A stretch of DNA of 64,000 nucleotides from the NCBI RefSeq assembly GCF_003144035.1, contig NZ_QFWT01000004.1:124001-188000 (forward strand). Direction: 5' to 3'. A model generated the notes under the pieces. That model was given only the letters and a program-made list of their open reading frames with translations. It was not told where the DNA came from and ran no database searches. The stretch comes from Vibrio albus (GTDB lineage: Bacteria > Pseudomonadota > Gammaproteobacteria > Enterobacterales > Vibrionaceae). Of this stretch, positions 27,337-35,109 are shown piece by piece. Numbering within the stretch: the stretch's first letter is position 1; every line of letters begins with the position of its first letter. The position numbers and the translations under genes were made by a program.

Positions 27337-28398
27337 ATGATCAATGTTCAGTTAGTTGATGATTCAGCGCTGGTCAGAAAACTCCTTCAGGAACAGCTTG
27401 AACAAACATCCGGAATCCGCATTTCCGGCTCGGCACGAGATCCTATTTTCGCTATGCGCAACATGGAAAAGCAGTGGCCGGATGTCATCATTCTGGATAT
27501 TGAAATGCCGAGAATGGACGGTATCACCTTTCTGAAAAAAATCATGGCAGAGCGGCCTACACCGATTATTATCTGCTCAACCCTGACTCAAAAAGGGGCC
27601 GACACCACCATGCAGGCCATGTCCGCCGGGGCGGTGGATATTATCACCAAACCTGAAAGCGAGCTGCGTGCGTTTGTTGAAAGCTCCAAAGAAAGGCTTG
27701 TCCAGTCAGTAAAAGCCGCGGCTCTGGCCAGAGTCTCTGCCGCCTCCCGCCCAACGCCGAAACCACAGCTCGCCACTCAAAAGCTGTCCGCCGATGCGGT
27801 CTTGCCTTCCCGTACTGAAAGTAAAACAATGACGACAACCGATAAAGTGGTCGCGATTGGAACCTCTACCGGTGGCACACAGGCTCTGGAAAAAGTATTA
27901 ACCCGGCTCCCCCTTACCGCTCCGGGTATCGTTGTGGTGCAGCATATGCCAGAACACTTTACCGCCGCCTTTGCCGCCAGACTCAATCAGCTCAGTCATG
28001 TCACCGTCAAAGAAGCTCAGGACGGAGACCGGGTCATTTCCGGCACCGTACTGATTGCGAATGGAGGCAAACATATGCTGCTCAAGCGTAATGGGGCTCA
28101 ATATACTGTTGTCACCAAAGATGGTCCTCTGGTCAGTCGGCACAGACCCTCTGTCGATGTCCTGTTCCGTTCTGTTGCCAACGCAGCCGGGCAGAACGCG
28201 CTGGGTATTATCATGACCGGAATGGGGGATGACGGAGTAAAAGGCATGCAGGAAATGCGCAAAACCGGCGCTTCAACCTATGCTCAGGACGAAGCCTCAT
28301 GCGTCGTCTACGGCATGCCCAAAGAGGCGATCAGACAGGGAGCCGCCATGTATGAAATTTCTCTGGAACAGATCCCGAATCTGATAGCCAAGTTTTAG
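27337..28398 (+). CDS. cheB: Chemotaxis response regulator / methylesterase CheB
   Basis: 353 residues: receiver domain (DDSAL at the start, phospho-acceptor Asp in ILDIEMP, Lys in ITKPE) and a CheB methylesterase domain with [11 protein letters not shown] (catalytic Ser), [12 protein letters not shown] (His) and MTGMGDDG (Asp). It demethylates receptors and adapts the pathway. It is the last gene of the operon: no cheD or cheZ follows, and the next gene (GST) converges from the minus strand 61 bases away. Confidence 0.94.
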   Translation: MINVQLVDDSALVRKLLQEQLEQTSGIRISGSARDPIFAMRNMEKQWPDVIILDIEMPRMDGITFLKKIMAERPTPIIICSTLTQKGADTTMQAMSAGAVDIITKPESELRAFVESSKERLVQSVKAAALARVSAASRPTPKPQLATQKLSADAVLPSRTESKTMTTTDKVVAIGTSTGGTQALEKVLTRLPLTAPGIVVVQHMPEHFTAAFAARLNQLSHVTVKEAQDGDRVISGTVLIANGGKHMLLKRNGAQYTVVTKDGPLVSRHRPSVDVLFRSVANAAGQNALGIIMTGMGDDGVKGMQEMRKTGASTYAQDEASCVVYGMPKEAIRQGAAMYEISLEQIPNLIAKF

Positions 28399-28459
28399 TG
28401 ACAAGCCATATCCCGGTGAAGGCAGACACCAACCGCGATCAGCAATAACACAGAGATGA

Positions 28460-29086
28460 TCACGATGCCCGCAGCCCGACCCCGGAGGACGGCATGTCAA
28501 CGAACCCATCCAGTGCCTCGACATTGTTCAGCCAGGACAAAATACTCGGGTAACCACTTAAATCCACATCCCCTTCCGGTGCAACTTTGGTGTACGTATA
28601 AAAAGCGACATCCGCAATCGTCACCCGCTCATCCACCAGCCAGTCTTTTCCCTGCAGATAATCATTTAACTGGCTGAATAACAGATGGGCGCTCTCAAGT
28701 AAGGCGGGTTTATTGACCGTCCTTGAAAAAAGATTCGCCGCCCGGAGCAAGGCCGCTGACCCCGCCAGCCGGTGTGCTGCGGTAGAAAGAAACTGCTCGA
28801 CCCGGGCATGCTTCATTGGATCTTCCGGCAACCACTGCCCGGTTGGATCATACGTTCTCGCCAGGTACACCAGAATAGCATTGGAATCTGCAATCACATC
28901 CTCCCCGTCTACCAGCACCGGAACCTGACCAAACGGGTTCAGAGCCAGAAATGAGGCCTGCTTATGCTCTCCGGATAACAAATCTACGTTGACGAATTCA
29001 AAGTCCAGTTTTAACAGCGATAAAAACAGCTGAGCTTTGTGTGTGTGACCAGACGTCGGATAACCATACAGCTTCATCTTACTCAT
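28460..29086 (-). CDS. Glutathione S-transferase family protein
   Basis: 208 residues with the thioredoxin-like N-terminal domain (MKLYGYPTSGHTHKAQLFLSLL, cis-Pro in FGQVPVLVDGEDVIADSNAI) and the helical C-terminal domain (LVDERVTIADVAFYTY, the N-capping box). The substrate is unknown. GGAGATATT precedes the ATG. It is divergent from a LysR-type gene across 107 bases, a layout in which the regulator usually controls the enzyme. Confidence 0.88.
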   Translation of the reverse strand: MSKMKLYGYPTSGHTHKAQLFLSLLKLDFEFVNVDLLSGEHKQASFLALNPFGQVPVLVDGEDVIADSNAILVYLARTYDPTGQWLPEDPMKHARVEQFLSTAAHRLAGSAALLRAANLFSRTVNKPALLESAHLLFSQLNDYLQGKDWLVDERVTIADVAFYTYTKVAPEGDVDLSGYPSILSWLNNVEALDGFVDMPSSGVGLRAS

Positions 29087-29193
29087 AATATCTCCAGTTT
29101 TGGGGCGTGTCCTGAGGGATATTTAACCCTACCTTGCAACAGAAAAAAACCGGGCTAACATAGACTCATTGTTTCTTACTCGTTGACAATAAT

Positions 29194-30075
29194 ATGGATA
29201 CTTTAGATGGTTTGAAAACCATTGTGGCGGTCGTAGAAACCGGATCTTTCACTTTGGCAGCGGATCGGTTAGGAACCTCAAAAGCTCTGGTTTCCAAGTA
29301 CGTCAGCCAGGTAGAGTCTGATCTGTCGGTCCGGCTTTTTAACCGCACGACCCGCAGAATAGCCATTACTCAGGCGGGTAAAGAGTACTATGAGCTGGCT
29401 CTGGATTTACTGGACCGTTTCGATGCCCTGCAAGATACACTGCAAGCGGGCCAGCATAACACTTCGGGTAGTCTGAGAGTCACGGCATCACAAACCTTCG
29501 CCGAAGAAATATTGTACCCCAGGCTGTCTGACTTTATGCAGTGCTACCCGCACATACAGCTTGACCTGATCGTCACCAATAAAAAGCTCGACCTGATTGA
29601 AAATGGTATTGATGTCGCCATCAGAGCGGGTGAACTGGTCGACTCCAGCCTGAATTACCGCCCGATTAAAACCCTGTCTTACTCGCTATACGCCGTCCCT
29701 GAACTGCTGACACGTATCGAAAAACCAATAGAAGCGAGTGATCTGAACAGGCTTCCCTGCCTGATAGATACCAATATGCACGCAGACTGCCGCTGGCCCA
29801 TCAGGCAGGGGAATGGAGATGTGTTTTATCTTCCGGTCACTCCGGTATTCAGGAGCAACAACCCTCGCGTGATCCGAAAGCTGGCTATTGATGGTACCGG
29901 CATCGCCTTCCTGCCAGACAGTATCGTTGCAGAACATGTCCTATCCGGCACACTGGTCAGGCTATTACCCCATCACCCGCCCATACAGTTCCAGCTTAGC
30001 GCGCTTTTTCCAAACAGGACTTACTTACCTGAAAAAACACGTGTTTTTCTCGATTTTATTAAGCAACATGTATGA
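29194..30075 (+). CDS. LysR-type transcriptional regulator
   Basis: 293 residues: winged helix-turn-helix (1-60; TLDGLKTIVAVVETGSFTLA, ALVSKYVSQVES, LFNRTTRRIAIT) and a LysR substrate-binding domain (about 88-290). It most resembles the group of LysR proteins paired with oxidoreductases or GSTs. Its likely target is the divergent GST. It ends 13 bases before the stop of the convergent HTH regulator. Confidence 0.9.
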   Translation: MDTLDGLKTIVAVVETGSFTLAADRLGTSKALVSKYVSQVESDLSVRLFNRTTRRIAITQAGKEYYELALDLLDRFDALQDTLQAGQHNTSGSLRVTASQTFAEEILYPRLSDFMQCYPHIQLDLIVTNKKLDLIENGIDVAIRAGELVDSSLNYRPIKTLSYSLYAVPELLTRIEKPIEASDLNRLPCLIDTNMHADCRWPIRQGNGDVFYLPVTPVFRSNNPRVIRKLAIDGTGIAFLPDSIVAEHVLSGTLVRLLPHHPPIQFQLSALFPNRTYLPEKTRVFLDFIKQHV

Positions 30076-30088
30076 GCGTTTCCTGACA

Positions 30089-31030
30089 TTACAGCTCGGC
30101 AATAATCTTACCCATATCTGAAGTGTCATACCCGCCGATATGGGTAAACTCATTTTTAAATGCGGTAGACTGGATAACTTTTAGCATGGTCTGAACTTCA
30201 TGCTTCTGCATATCCTCTTTTTTAAAGACCAAATCGTAATGCTCTTTTTTCAGGGGAATAAACTCAATATTATCAACCTGCCTGGCAATCTTTTCACTGC
30301 CGACAGCAACATCGGCTTCTCCGCCACTGACCGCGCTGGCGACAGCCAAATGGGACTGGAGTTCCTTGTTATAGCCTTTGACGGTGCTGCCAAAGATACC
30401 AAGCCGTTTCAAATTTTGATCCAGAAGTACTCTTGAACCCGCCCCCGGTTCACGGTTGATCATCGTGATATCTTCGCGCCCGAGGTCTTCCCAGCAGGTG
30501 ATGTTTTTCGGATTTCCTTTGGCGACATACAGCCCTTGCATACGGCAGATCAGATGAACCACAACAGAAGAAATACCAGGCAGCAGCCTTTTCACATAAG
30601 GGGTATTGTAGGTATCGCAGTCAGCATCCCAAAGGTGAACCGATGCGACGTCAATCTTGTTTTTATAGAGCGATACCAGGCTGTCATAGCTGCCGATATA
30701 CGCTCTCAGTGCCTGTACATCATACAGACGCATATAGTTAGACAGCACATCCAGGATCAAATCCTGCCCACAAATAATAAACCCGTTTCCTTTTTTTTCC
30801 GGGGTTGAAAGGCCGGCACTCGCGGGCATTGTCCTCCCCTCTTTGCCGGCAACCAGCCCTCTTTTGGAGCGAGCGATATACTCCTGAACATCTTCTTCAC
30901 TCAGGCGAACTTTCCGGCCAACAGTGTAAGAGTTGATCTCCCCTTTCTTGATCAGATTGTAAATCATACTTTTGCTGACATTTAAAAGATCAGCAACATC
31001 TTGTACCGACAGTGCAGTGTCCTTTTCCAT
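30089..31030 (-). CDS. HTH (excisionase-type) / periplasmic-binding-fold regulator next to modABC
   Basis: 313 residues. N-terminal MerR/excisionase-like helix-turn-helix (1-55; LSVQDVADLLNVSKSMIYNLIKKGEI, VRLSEEDVQEYI), a basic linker, then a solute-binding-protein-like domain (about 85-300; GQDLILDVLSNYM, MINREPGAGSRVLLDQ, HLAVASAVSGGEADVAVG). This replaces the usual ModE architecture in some bacteria and is taken to sense molybdate or tungstate. It is divergent from modA across 222 bases that contain a four-fold CGAAAT motif, its likely operator. Confidence 0.82.
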   Translation of the reverse strand: MEKDTALSVQDVADLLNVSKSMIYNLIKKGEINSYTVGRKVRLSEEDVQEYIARSKRGLVAGKEGRTMPASAGLSTPEKKGNGFIICGQDLILDVLSNYMRLYDVQALRAYIGSYDSLVSLYKNKIDVASVHLWDADCDTYNTPYVKRLLPGISSVVVHLICRMQGLYVAKGNPKNITCWEDLGREDITMINREPGAGSRVLLDQNLKRLGIFGSTVKGYNKELQSHLAVASAVSGGEADVAVGSEKIARQVDNIEFIPLKKEHYDLVFKKEDMQKHEVQTMLKVIQSTAFKNEFTHIGGYDTSDMGKIIAEL

Positions 31031-31129
31031 ACTATTTTCCTTTCGTTCCTTGTCTGAGTGATTGTCTTACTGTTGACGAAAATGCACAGATATGTATATA
31101 TATTAACAGTAACGGTTAACTTTTCACCC

Positions 31130-31193
31130 ATTTCGTTCAATTTCGTATCATTCTGTACACAGAAAAAATGAAAAACACGAAATAAAGCGAAAT
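31130..31193. promoter_or_regulatory. Putative operator array in front of modA (2 x ATTTCG, 2 x CGAAAT)
   Basis: ATTTCG occurs at 31130-31135 and 31140-31145. Its complement CGAAAT occurs at 31178-31183 and 31188-31193. Each pair is spaced by 10 bp (one turn) and the two pairs face each other, 48 bp between matching positions. A further TTTCGTT lies at 31041-31047, by the start of the regulator gene. This looks like tandem half-sites for a dimeric or looped regulator; the adjacent HTH protein is the obvious candidate. No good ModE-box match was seen. Confidence 0.5.
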
Positions 31194-31252
31194 AGGACAA
31201 ACCGAATCATCACTGCAGGCGTCTCTGATATTTATTCAAGGAAGAATTTATT

Positions 31253-31993
31253 ATGACAAAACTAACCACCCTCTTTTCTATTGCTACTGCTGTATTATCA
31301 GCATCGATACACGCGGAAGAAGTCACGGTTGCCGTGGCCAATAACTTTTATCGTCCGATGCAGGCCATTGCTCAGGATTTCAAACAGGTAACCGGTGATG
31401 ATGTTGTTCTGAGTACGGGCTCTACCGGTCAGCTTTATGCACAAATCGTTAATGGCGCACCCTTTGATGTTTTTCTGGCCGCAGACACCAAGCGTCCGGC
31501 AAAACTGGAAGAATCCGGGCTGGCAACAGGACGGTTTACTTACGCTCAGGGGAGATTAGTACTCTGGTCACCCAACAAAGAGTTGCTGAAAGGCAGTGAG
31601 AAAGTACTGCTTGAACCACAAGTAAAACATATTGCCATGGCAAATCCCAAGCTGGCACCATATGGCCTTGCAGCTCAACAGGTGATGGAAAAACTGGGCA
31701 TCTATTCAGAGCTTGGCTCAAAATTTGTGTTAGGTAAGGGCCTGAACCCAACCTATCAGTTTGTCGTAACCGGCAATGCTGATGTAGGCTTCCTGGCGAT
31801 GTCTCAGGTTTATAAAGACGGTCAGTTTGCAGAAGGCTCACACTGGGAAGTTCCGGCGGACTTATATGAACCGATTAAACAAGATGCTGTCGTTCTCAAT
31901 AAAGCCAAAGATGCACCAGCAACTCAACGCTTGATTCAATATCTGAATAGCGACCGTGCGAAAACACTGATATCTTCATTCGGTTACTTATAA
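31253..31993 (+). CDS. modA: Molybdate ABC transporter, periplasmic binding protein
   Basis: 246 residues with a Sec signal peptide (MTKLTTLFSIATAVLSASIHA) and the ModA-type fold: VAVANNFYRPMQAIAQDF, STGSTGQLYAQIVNGAPFDVFLAAD, and NADVGFLAMSQV. It binds molybdate or tungstate in the periplasm. It has its own Shine-Dalgarno (CAAGGAAGAA) and lies 19 bases before modB. Confidence 0.9.
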   Translation: MTKLTTLFSIATAVLSASIHAEEVTVAVANNFYRPMQAIAQDFKQVTGDDVVLSTGSTGQLYAQIVNGAPFDVFLAADTKRPAKLEESGLATGRFTYAQGRLVLWSPNKELLKGSEKVLLEPQVKHIAMANPKLAPYGLAAQQVMEKLGIYSELGSKFVLGKGLNPTYQFVVTGNADVGFLAMSQVYKDGQFAEGSHWEVPADLYEPIKQDAVVLNKAKDAPATQRLIQYLNSDRAKTLISSFGYL

Positions 31994-32012
31994 TCGTGAA
32001 GGAGTAATCCAA

Positions 32013-32687
32013 ATGGAATTGGATTTTACCGTCATCACCACCACCCTGAAGCTGGCAGTGGTGGTGACTTTCTGGCTATTGCTTATCGCTGTCCCGGTAG
32101 CCTGGTGGTTATCGAGCACCCAAAGTCGGTTTAAAGGTATCGTTGTCGCCGTTTGTACCTTGCCGATGGTACTGCCTCCAACCGTACTGGGCTTCTATCT
32201 TCTGTTATTGATGGGGCCAAACGGACCGGTAGGGCAACTGGTACACTGGCTGGGGATGGAACAACTGCCGTTTTCATTTTCCGGCATTGCCATTGCCTGT
32301 ATTATCCATTCGCTTCCTTTTGTCATTCAGCCTTTGCAGAATGCCTTTGATGCCATCGGAAAACGGCCGCAGGAAGTGGCGGCCACTCTCAGAGCGTCTC
32401 CCAGAGATACCTTTTTTACCGTAACGCTGCCACTGGCCTGGCCCGGGGTTTTCTCCGCAGCTGTCATGGGCTTTTGTCATACATTAGGTGAATTTGGTGT
32501 GGTTCTGATGATCGGTGGCAATGTACCGGGAAAAACCAGAGTCATCTCGGTAGAAATATACAATTACGCAGAGGCGCTGGAATATGGCAAGGCCCATATG
32601 CTGGCTGGCGGTATGGTACTCTTCTCTTTTGTTGCTCTGCTTGGAATGTACTGGCTAAATAACAAACACCGTTCCAGAATCAGCTAA
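32013..32687 (+). CDS. modB: Molybdate ABC transporter permease
   Basis: 224 residues, about five membrane helices. It has the EAA-type loop for the ATPase contact (EVAATLRASPRDTFFTVTLPLAWPG) and the ModB segment PTVLGFYLLLLMG. GAAGGAG precedes the ATG. Confidence 0.93.
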   Translation: MELDFTVITTTLKLAVVVTFWLLLIAVPVAWWLSSTQSRFKGIVVAVCTLPMVLPPTVLGFYLLLLMGPNGPVGQLVHWLGMEQLPFSFSGIAIACIIHSLPFVIQPLQNAFDAIGKRPQEVAATLRASPRDTFFTVTLPLAWPGVFSAAVMGFCHTLGEFGVVLMIGGNVPGKTRVISVEIYNYAEALEYGKAHMLAGGMVLFSFVALLGMYWLNNKHRSRIS

Positions 32688-32712
32688 CATAACACATTCT
32701 AAGGAAAGAAAA

Positions 32713-33801
32713 GTGATGCATAAGGACAGCATTGTCGCCAGGTTTGATATTCGTTATGAGGATTTTTCTCTTAACCTGGACCTCACGCTTCCCGCGAAGG
32801 GAGTCACCATTTTGTTCGGGCATTCAGGCTCTGGGAAAACGACATGTCTGCGAGCCATGGCCGGGTTAGAAAAGCTAAGCCACGGCTATTTTTCAGCTGG
32901 CGGCGAAGTATGGCAGGACTCGGAACAAGGGCTATTTGTGCCGACTTATCGTCGTAATATTGGCTATGTATTTCAGGAGGCGGGACTGTTTCCTCATTTA
33001 TCTGTGCGGAAAAACCTGGAGTATGGATTAAAGAGAATCGAGAGCGCTAAGCAGAAAGTCGATATGGAGAGTATCTGCGCTCTGCTGGGGATCAATCATC
33101 TGCTCGAGCGTTCCACAGCCCGGCTATCCGGTGGTGAAAAGCAGAGAATTTCCATTGCCAGAGCGTTGCTCACTTCGCCCGATTTATTACTCATGGATGA
33201 ACCGCTTTCCGCGCTGGATAACAGACGCAAAGCGGAAATTCTGCCGTATCTGGAAAAGCTGCATAAAGAACTGTCGATTCCCGTTATCTATGTCACCCAC
33301 TCGGTGGAAGAGTTGGCCCGGCTGGCAGACCATATTGTCTTGTTTGACAAAGGTACGATCGTGGCCTCAGATAATGCCATCAGTATTATGTCGGATCCGC
33401 AATATCAGGAATTGTTTGGTGACGGGCTTGGCAGCATTATTGATACCACCATTGCGGAACACTGCGACGATCATATGACCCGTCTGGATATTGGCGGGAA
33501 TACTGATTTTTGGATCCGCTCCCATTACGGCGTGGTCGGAGAGCAGTATCGTTGCCGTATTCTGGCCTCTGATGTCAGTGTCTGTCTGAGCCGGCCAAAA
33601 GACAGTTCTATCTCCAATGAAGTTCTGACCAAAATAGTGCAAATTGAACCGGCGGCTAAAACCGGGGAAGTGACCTTAGTATTGGAAACAAAAAGTGGTA
33701 ATCGGTTCTTATCACTGATCACCGAGCGCTCATTGCGACAGTTAGGCCTTTCTACAGGCATAGAAGTATGGGCTCAGGTAAAGTCAGTGGCAATTTGCTG
33801 A
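32713..33801 (+). CDS. modC: Molybdate ABC transporter ATP-binding protein
   Basis: 362 residues: ABC ATPase with Walker A GHSGSGKTT, Q-loop VFQEAGLFPHL, signature LSGGEKQR, Walker B LLLMDEPLSALD, switch His in THSVEE, then a TOBE (molybdate-binding regulatory) domain over the last 70 residues. GTG at 32713 and ATG at 32716 both fit the AAGGAAAG ribosome site. It is the last gene of modABC. Confidence 0.94.
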   Translation: MMHKDSIVARFDIRYEDFSLNLDLTLPAKGVTILFGHSGSGKTTCLRAMAGLEKLSHGYFSAGGEVWQDSEQGLFVPTYRRNIGYVFQEAGLFPHLSVRKNLEYGLKRIESAKQKVDMESICALLGINHLLERSTARLSGGEKQRISIARALLTSPDLLLMDEPLSALDNRRKAEILPYLEKLHKELSIPVIYVTHSVEELARLADHIVLFDKGTIVASDNAISIMSDPQYQELFGDGLGSIIDTTIAEHCDDHMTRLDIGGNTDFWIRSHYGVVGEQYRCRILASDVSVCLSRPKDSSISNEVLTKIVQIEPAAKTGEVTLVLETKSGNRFLSLITERSLRQLGLSTGIEVWAQVKSVAIC

Positions 33802-34096
33802 ATTATCGTATCTTTTCACCCAATAAAATCAGGCGATATAAGACGTTTTTGTTTATAAACTGTGAAGTAAACGGCGGCGAATATGCTATTTCGCCGCTGT
33901 AAATTCACAAAAAGCCATCATACTTTCTGTAACACCATGCTTTAAAAAAGCCAATACTTACAAGTCAAACTCGAAGGTGGACTAATGTGAACTGGCCTTT
34001 CCGCACGAAATCTACCCTACAGATAACTTTTCGTATTCCACCACTATTTTGAATAGCTTCAATCATAACGTACTGTAAGTGCTTTATCTTCGAAGG
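33802..34096. other. Convergent modC / apbE intergenic region with stem-loop
   Basis: There is no gene in these 295 bases. A stem of 11 bp with one G-T pair (33871-33881 with 33890-33900, core GCGGCGAA/TTCGCCGC) lies in the middle. It lacks a clear T run on either strand but probably ends the two converging transcripts. The rest is AT-rich and shows nothing recognisable. Confidence 0.5.
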
Positions 34097-35053
34097 TTAG
34101 GTACTTTCTTGGCGCTGACGTATAGTAAGTCCATTATCTTCAAGGCCATGAGTGACAAAAACATCCCCTTTATTTGAAATCAGTATGGCTTCAATGCCAC
34201 TCTGCAGATTCAAATAGGCCAATGCCTCACCAATAGAAGACAAAAAGCCCGCCGTACTCCAAATTTCTCCGTCAACAGAAAGATTAGAAATAATGGTGAC
34301 ACTCGCAATGTCGGTAACGATGGGTTTGCCATTTTTTGGATCAAGCAGATGATGATATCGAACGCCATTATGCTCGAAGTATCGTTCATTGATGCCTGAG
34401 GTAACCATAGACTGATCTCGAAGCGGTACGACTCGGCATACTTGTCCTCGAGTGCTGAGCGGATCTTGAATCCCGACATTCCATGCTTTTTCTGGGTTAT
34501 CAAGAGAGTACCCAAGGGTTAAAACGTTTCCTCCTAAGTTGATGTAGCCAGACTTAACATTCTGACTTACCAAGTATTCTTTTATTCGATCGGCAAAGTA
34601 GCCTTTGGCTATGGCACCTAAGTCAATTTGCATACCGGCTTTGGTCAAGAACACGGTTTGGTAAACATCATCAAATACGATCTGTGAAGGATCCACAATA
34701 TCGAGCTTATCATTAAGCTCAGAATCGGTTGGCAACTTTGCATCTTTAAACCCGATGCACCAAGTTTTTATCAGAGGTCCAATAGCGACATTAAAAGGGT
34801 TCGCTCTATCCAGACTAACCGCTTTGGCACTTTTAAGTAACTCATACAAGTCCGCTTTAACACGAACAGGGCGAATACCTGCATTGTGATTAACGCTCAT
34901 CAGTTCTGAATTTGGCTGATTAACCGTAAAGCGTTGGGCGAAATTCTGCAGTTGAAGATAGCACTCTTTTAACAACTGCTCGCCCTCGTGATGATGAATC
35001 ACGAGGTCAATAAAAGTACCCATCATTTGAAAGCGAGTTTTATAGCTTGGCAT
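34097..35053 (-). CDS. apbE: FAD:protein FMN transferase, ApbE family (cytoplasmic)
   Basis: Transfers FMN from FAD to a Thr/Ser of a target flavoprotein. I start it at 35053 (MPSYKTRFQMMGTF, 318 residues) because GGGAACAGAAA precedes this ATG; the frame runs upstream to a GTG at 35110 through a hairpin. Seen: MGTFIDLVI, IDLGAIAKGYFADRIKEYL, YINLGGNVL, and VDGEIWSTAGFLSSIG. There is no signal peptide or lipobox, unlike the periplasmic ApbE for Rnf or Nqr, so it acts in the cytoplasm. It lies directly downstream of the fusion reductase, which has an FMN_bind domain with a flavinylation-type motif, so that protein is its natural substrate. Confidence 0.9.
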   Translation of the reverse strand: MPSYKTRFQMMGTFIDLVIHHHEGEQLLKECYLQLQNFAQRFTVNQPNSELMSVNHNAGIRPVRVKADLYELLKSAKAVSLDRANPFNVAIGPLIKTWCIGFKDAKLPTDSELNDKLDIVDPSQIVFDDVYQTVFLTKAGMQIDLGAIAKGYFADRIKEYLVSQNVKSGYINLGGNVLTLGYSLDNPEKAWNVGIQDPLSTRGQVCRVVPLRDQSMVTSGINERYFEHNGVRYHHLLDPKNGKPIVTDIASVTIISNLSVDGEIWSTAGFLSSIGEALAYLNLQSGIEAILISNKGDVFVTHGLEDNGLTIRQRQEST

Positions 35054-35081
35054 TTTCTGTTCCCGCATTTGAATGAAGAAA

Positions 35082-35100
35082 GGGAAGCCTAATGCTTCCC
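35082..35100. other. Hairpin between reductase and apbE
   Basis: GGGAAGC (35082-35088) and GCTTCCC (35094-35100) form a perfect 7-bp stem with a 5-base loop. It lies 9 bases after the reductase stop and before apbE. On the minus strand it is followed by TTTC, so it may act as a partial terminator that lowers apbE relative to the reductase. Confidence 0.55.
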
Positions 35101-35109
35101 TTTTACTCA

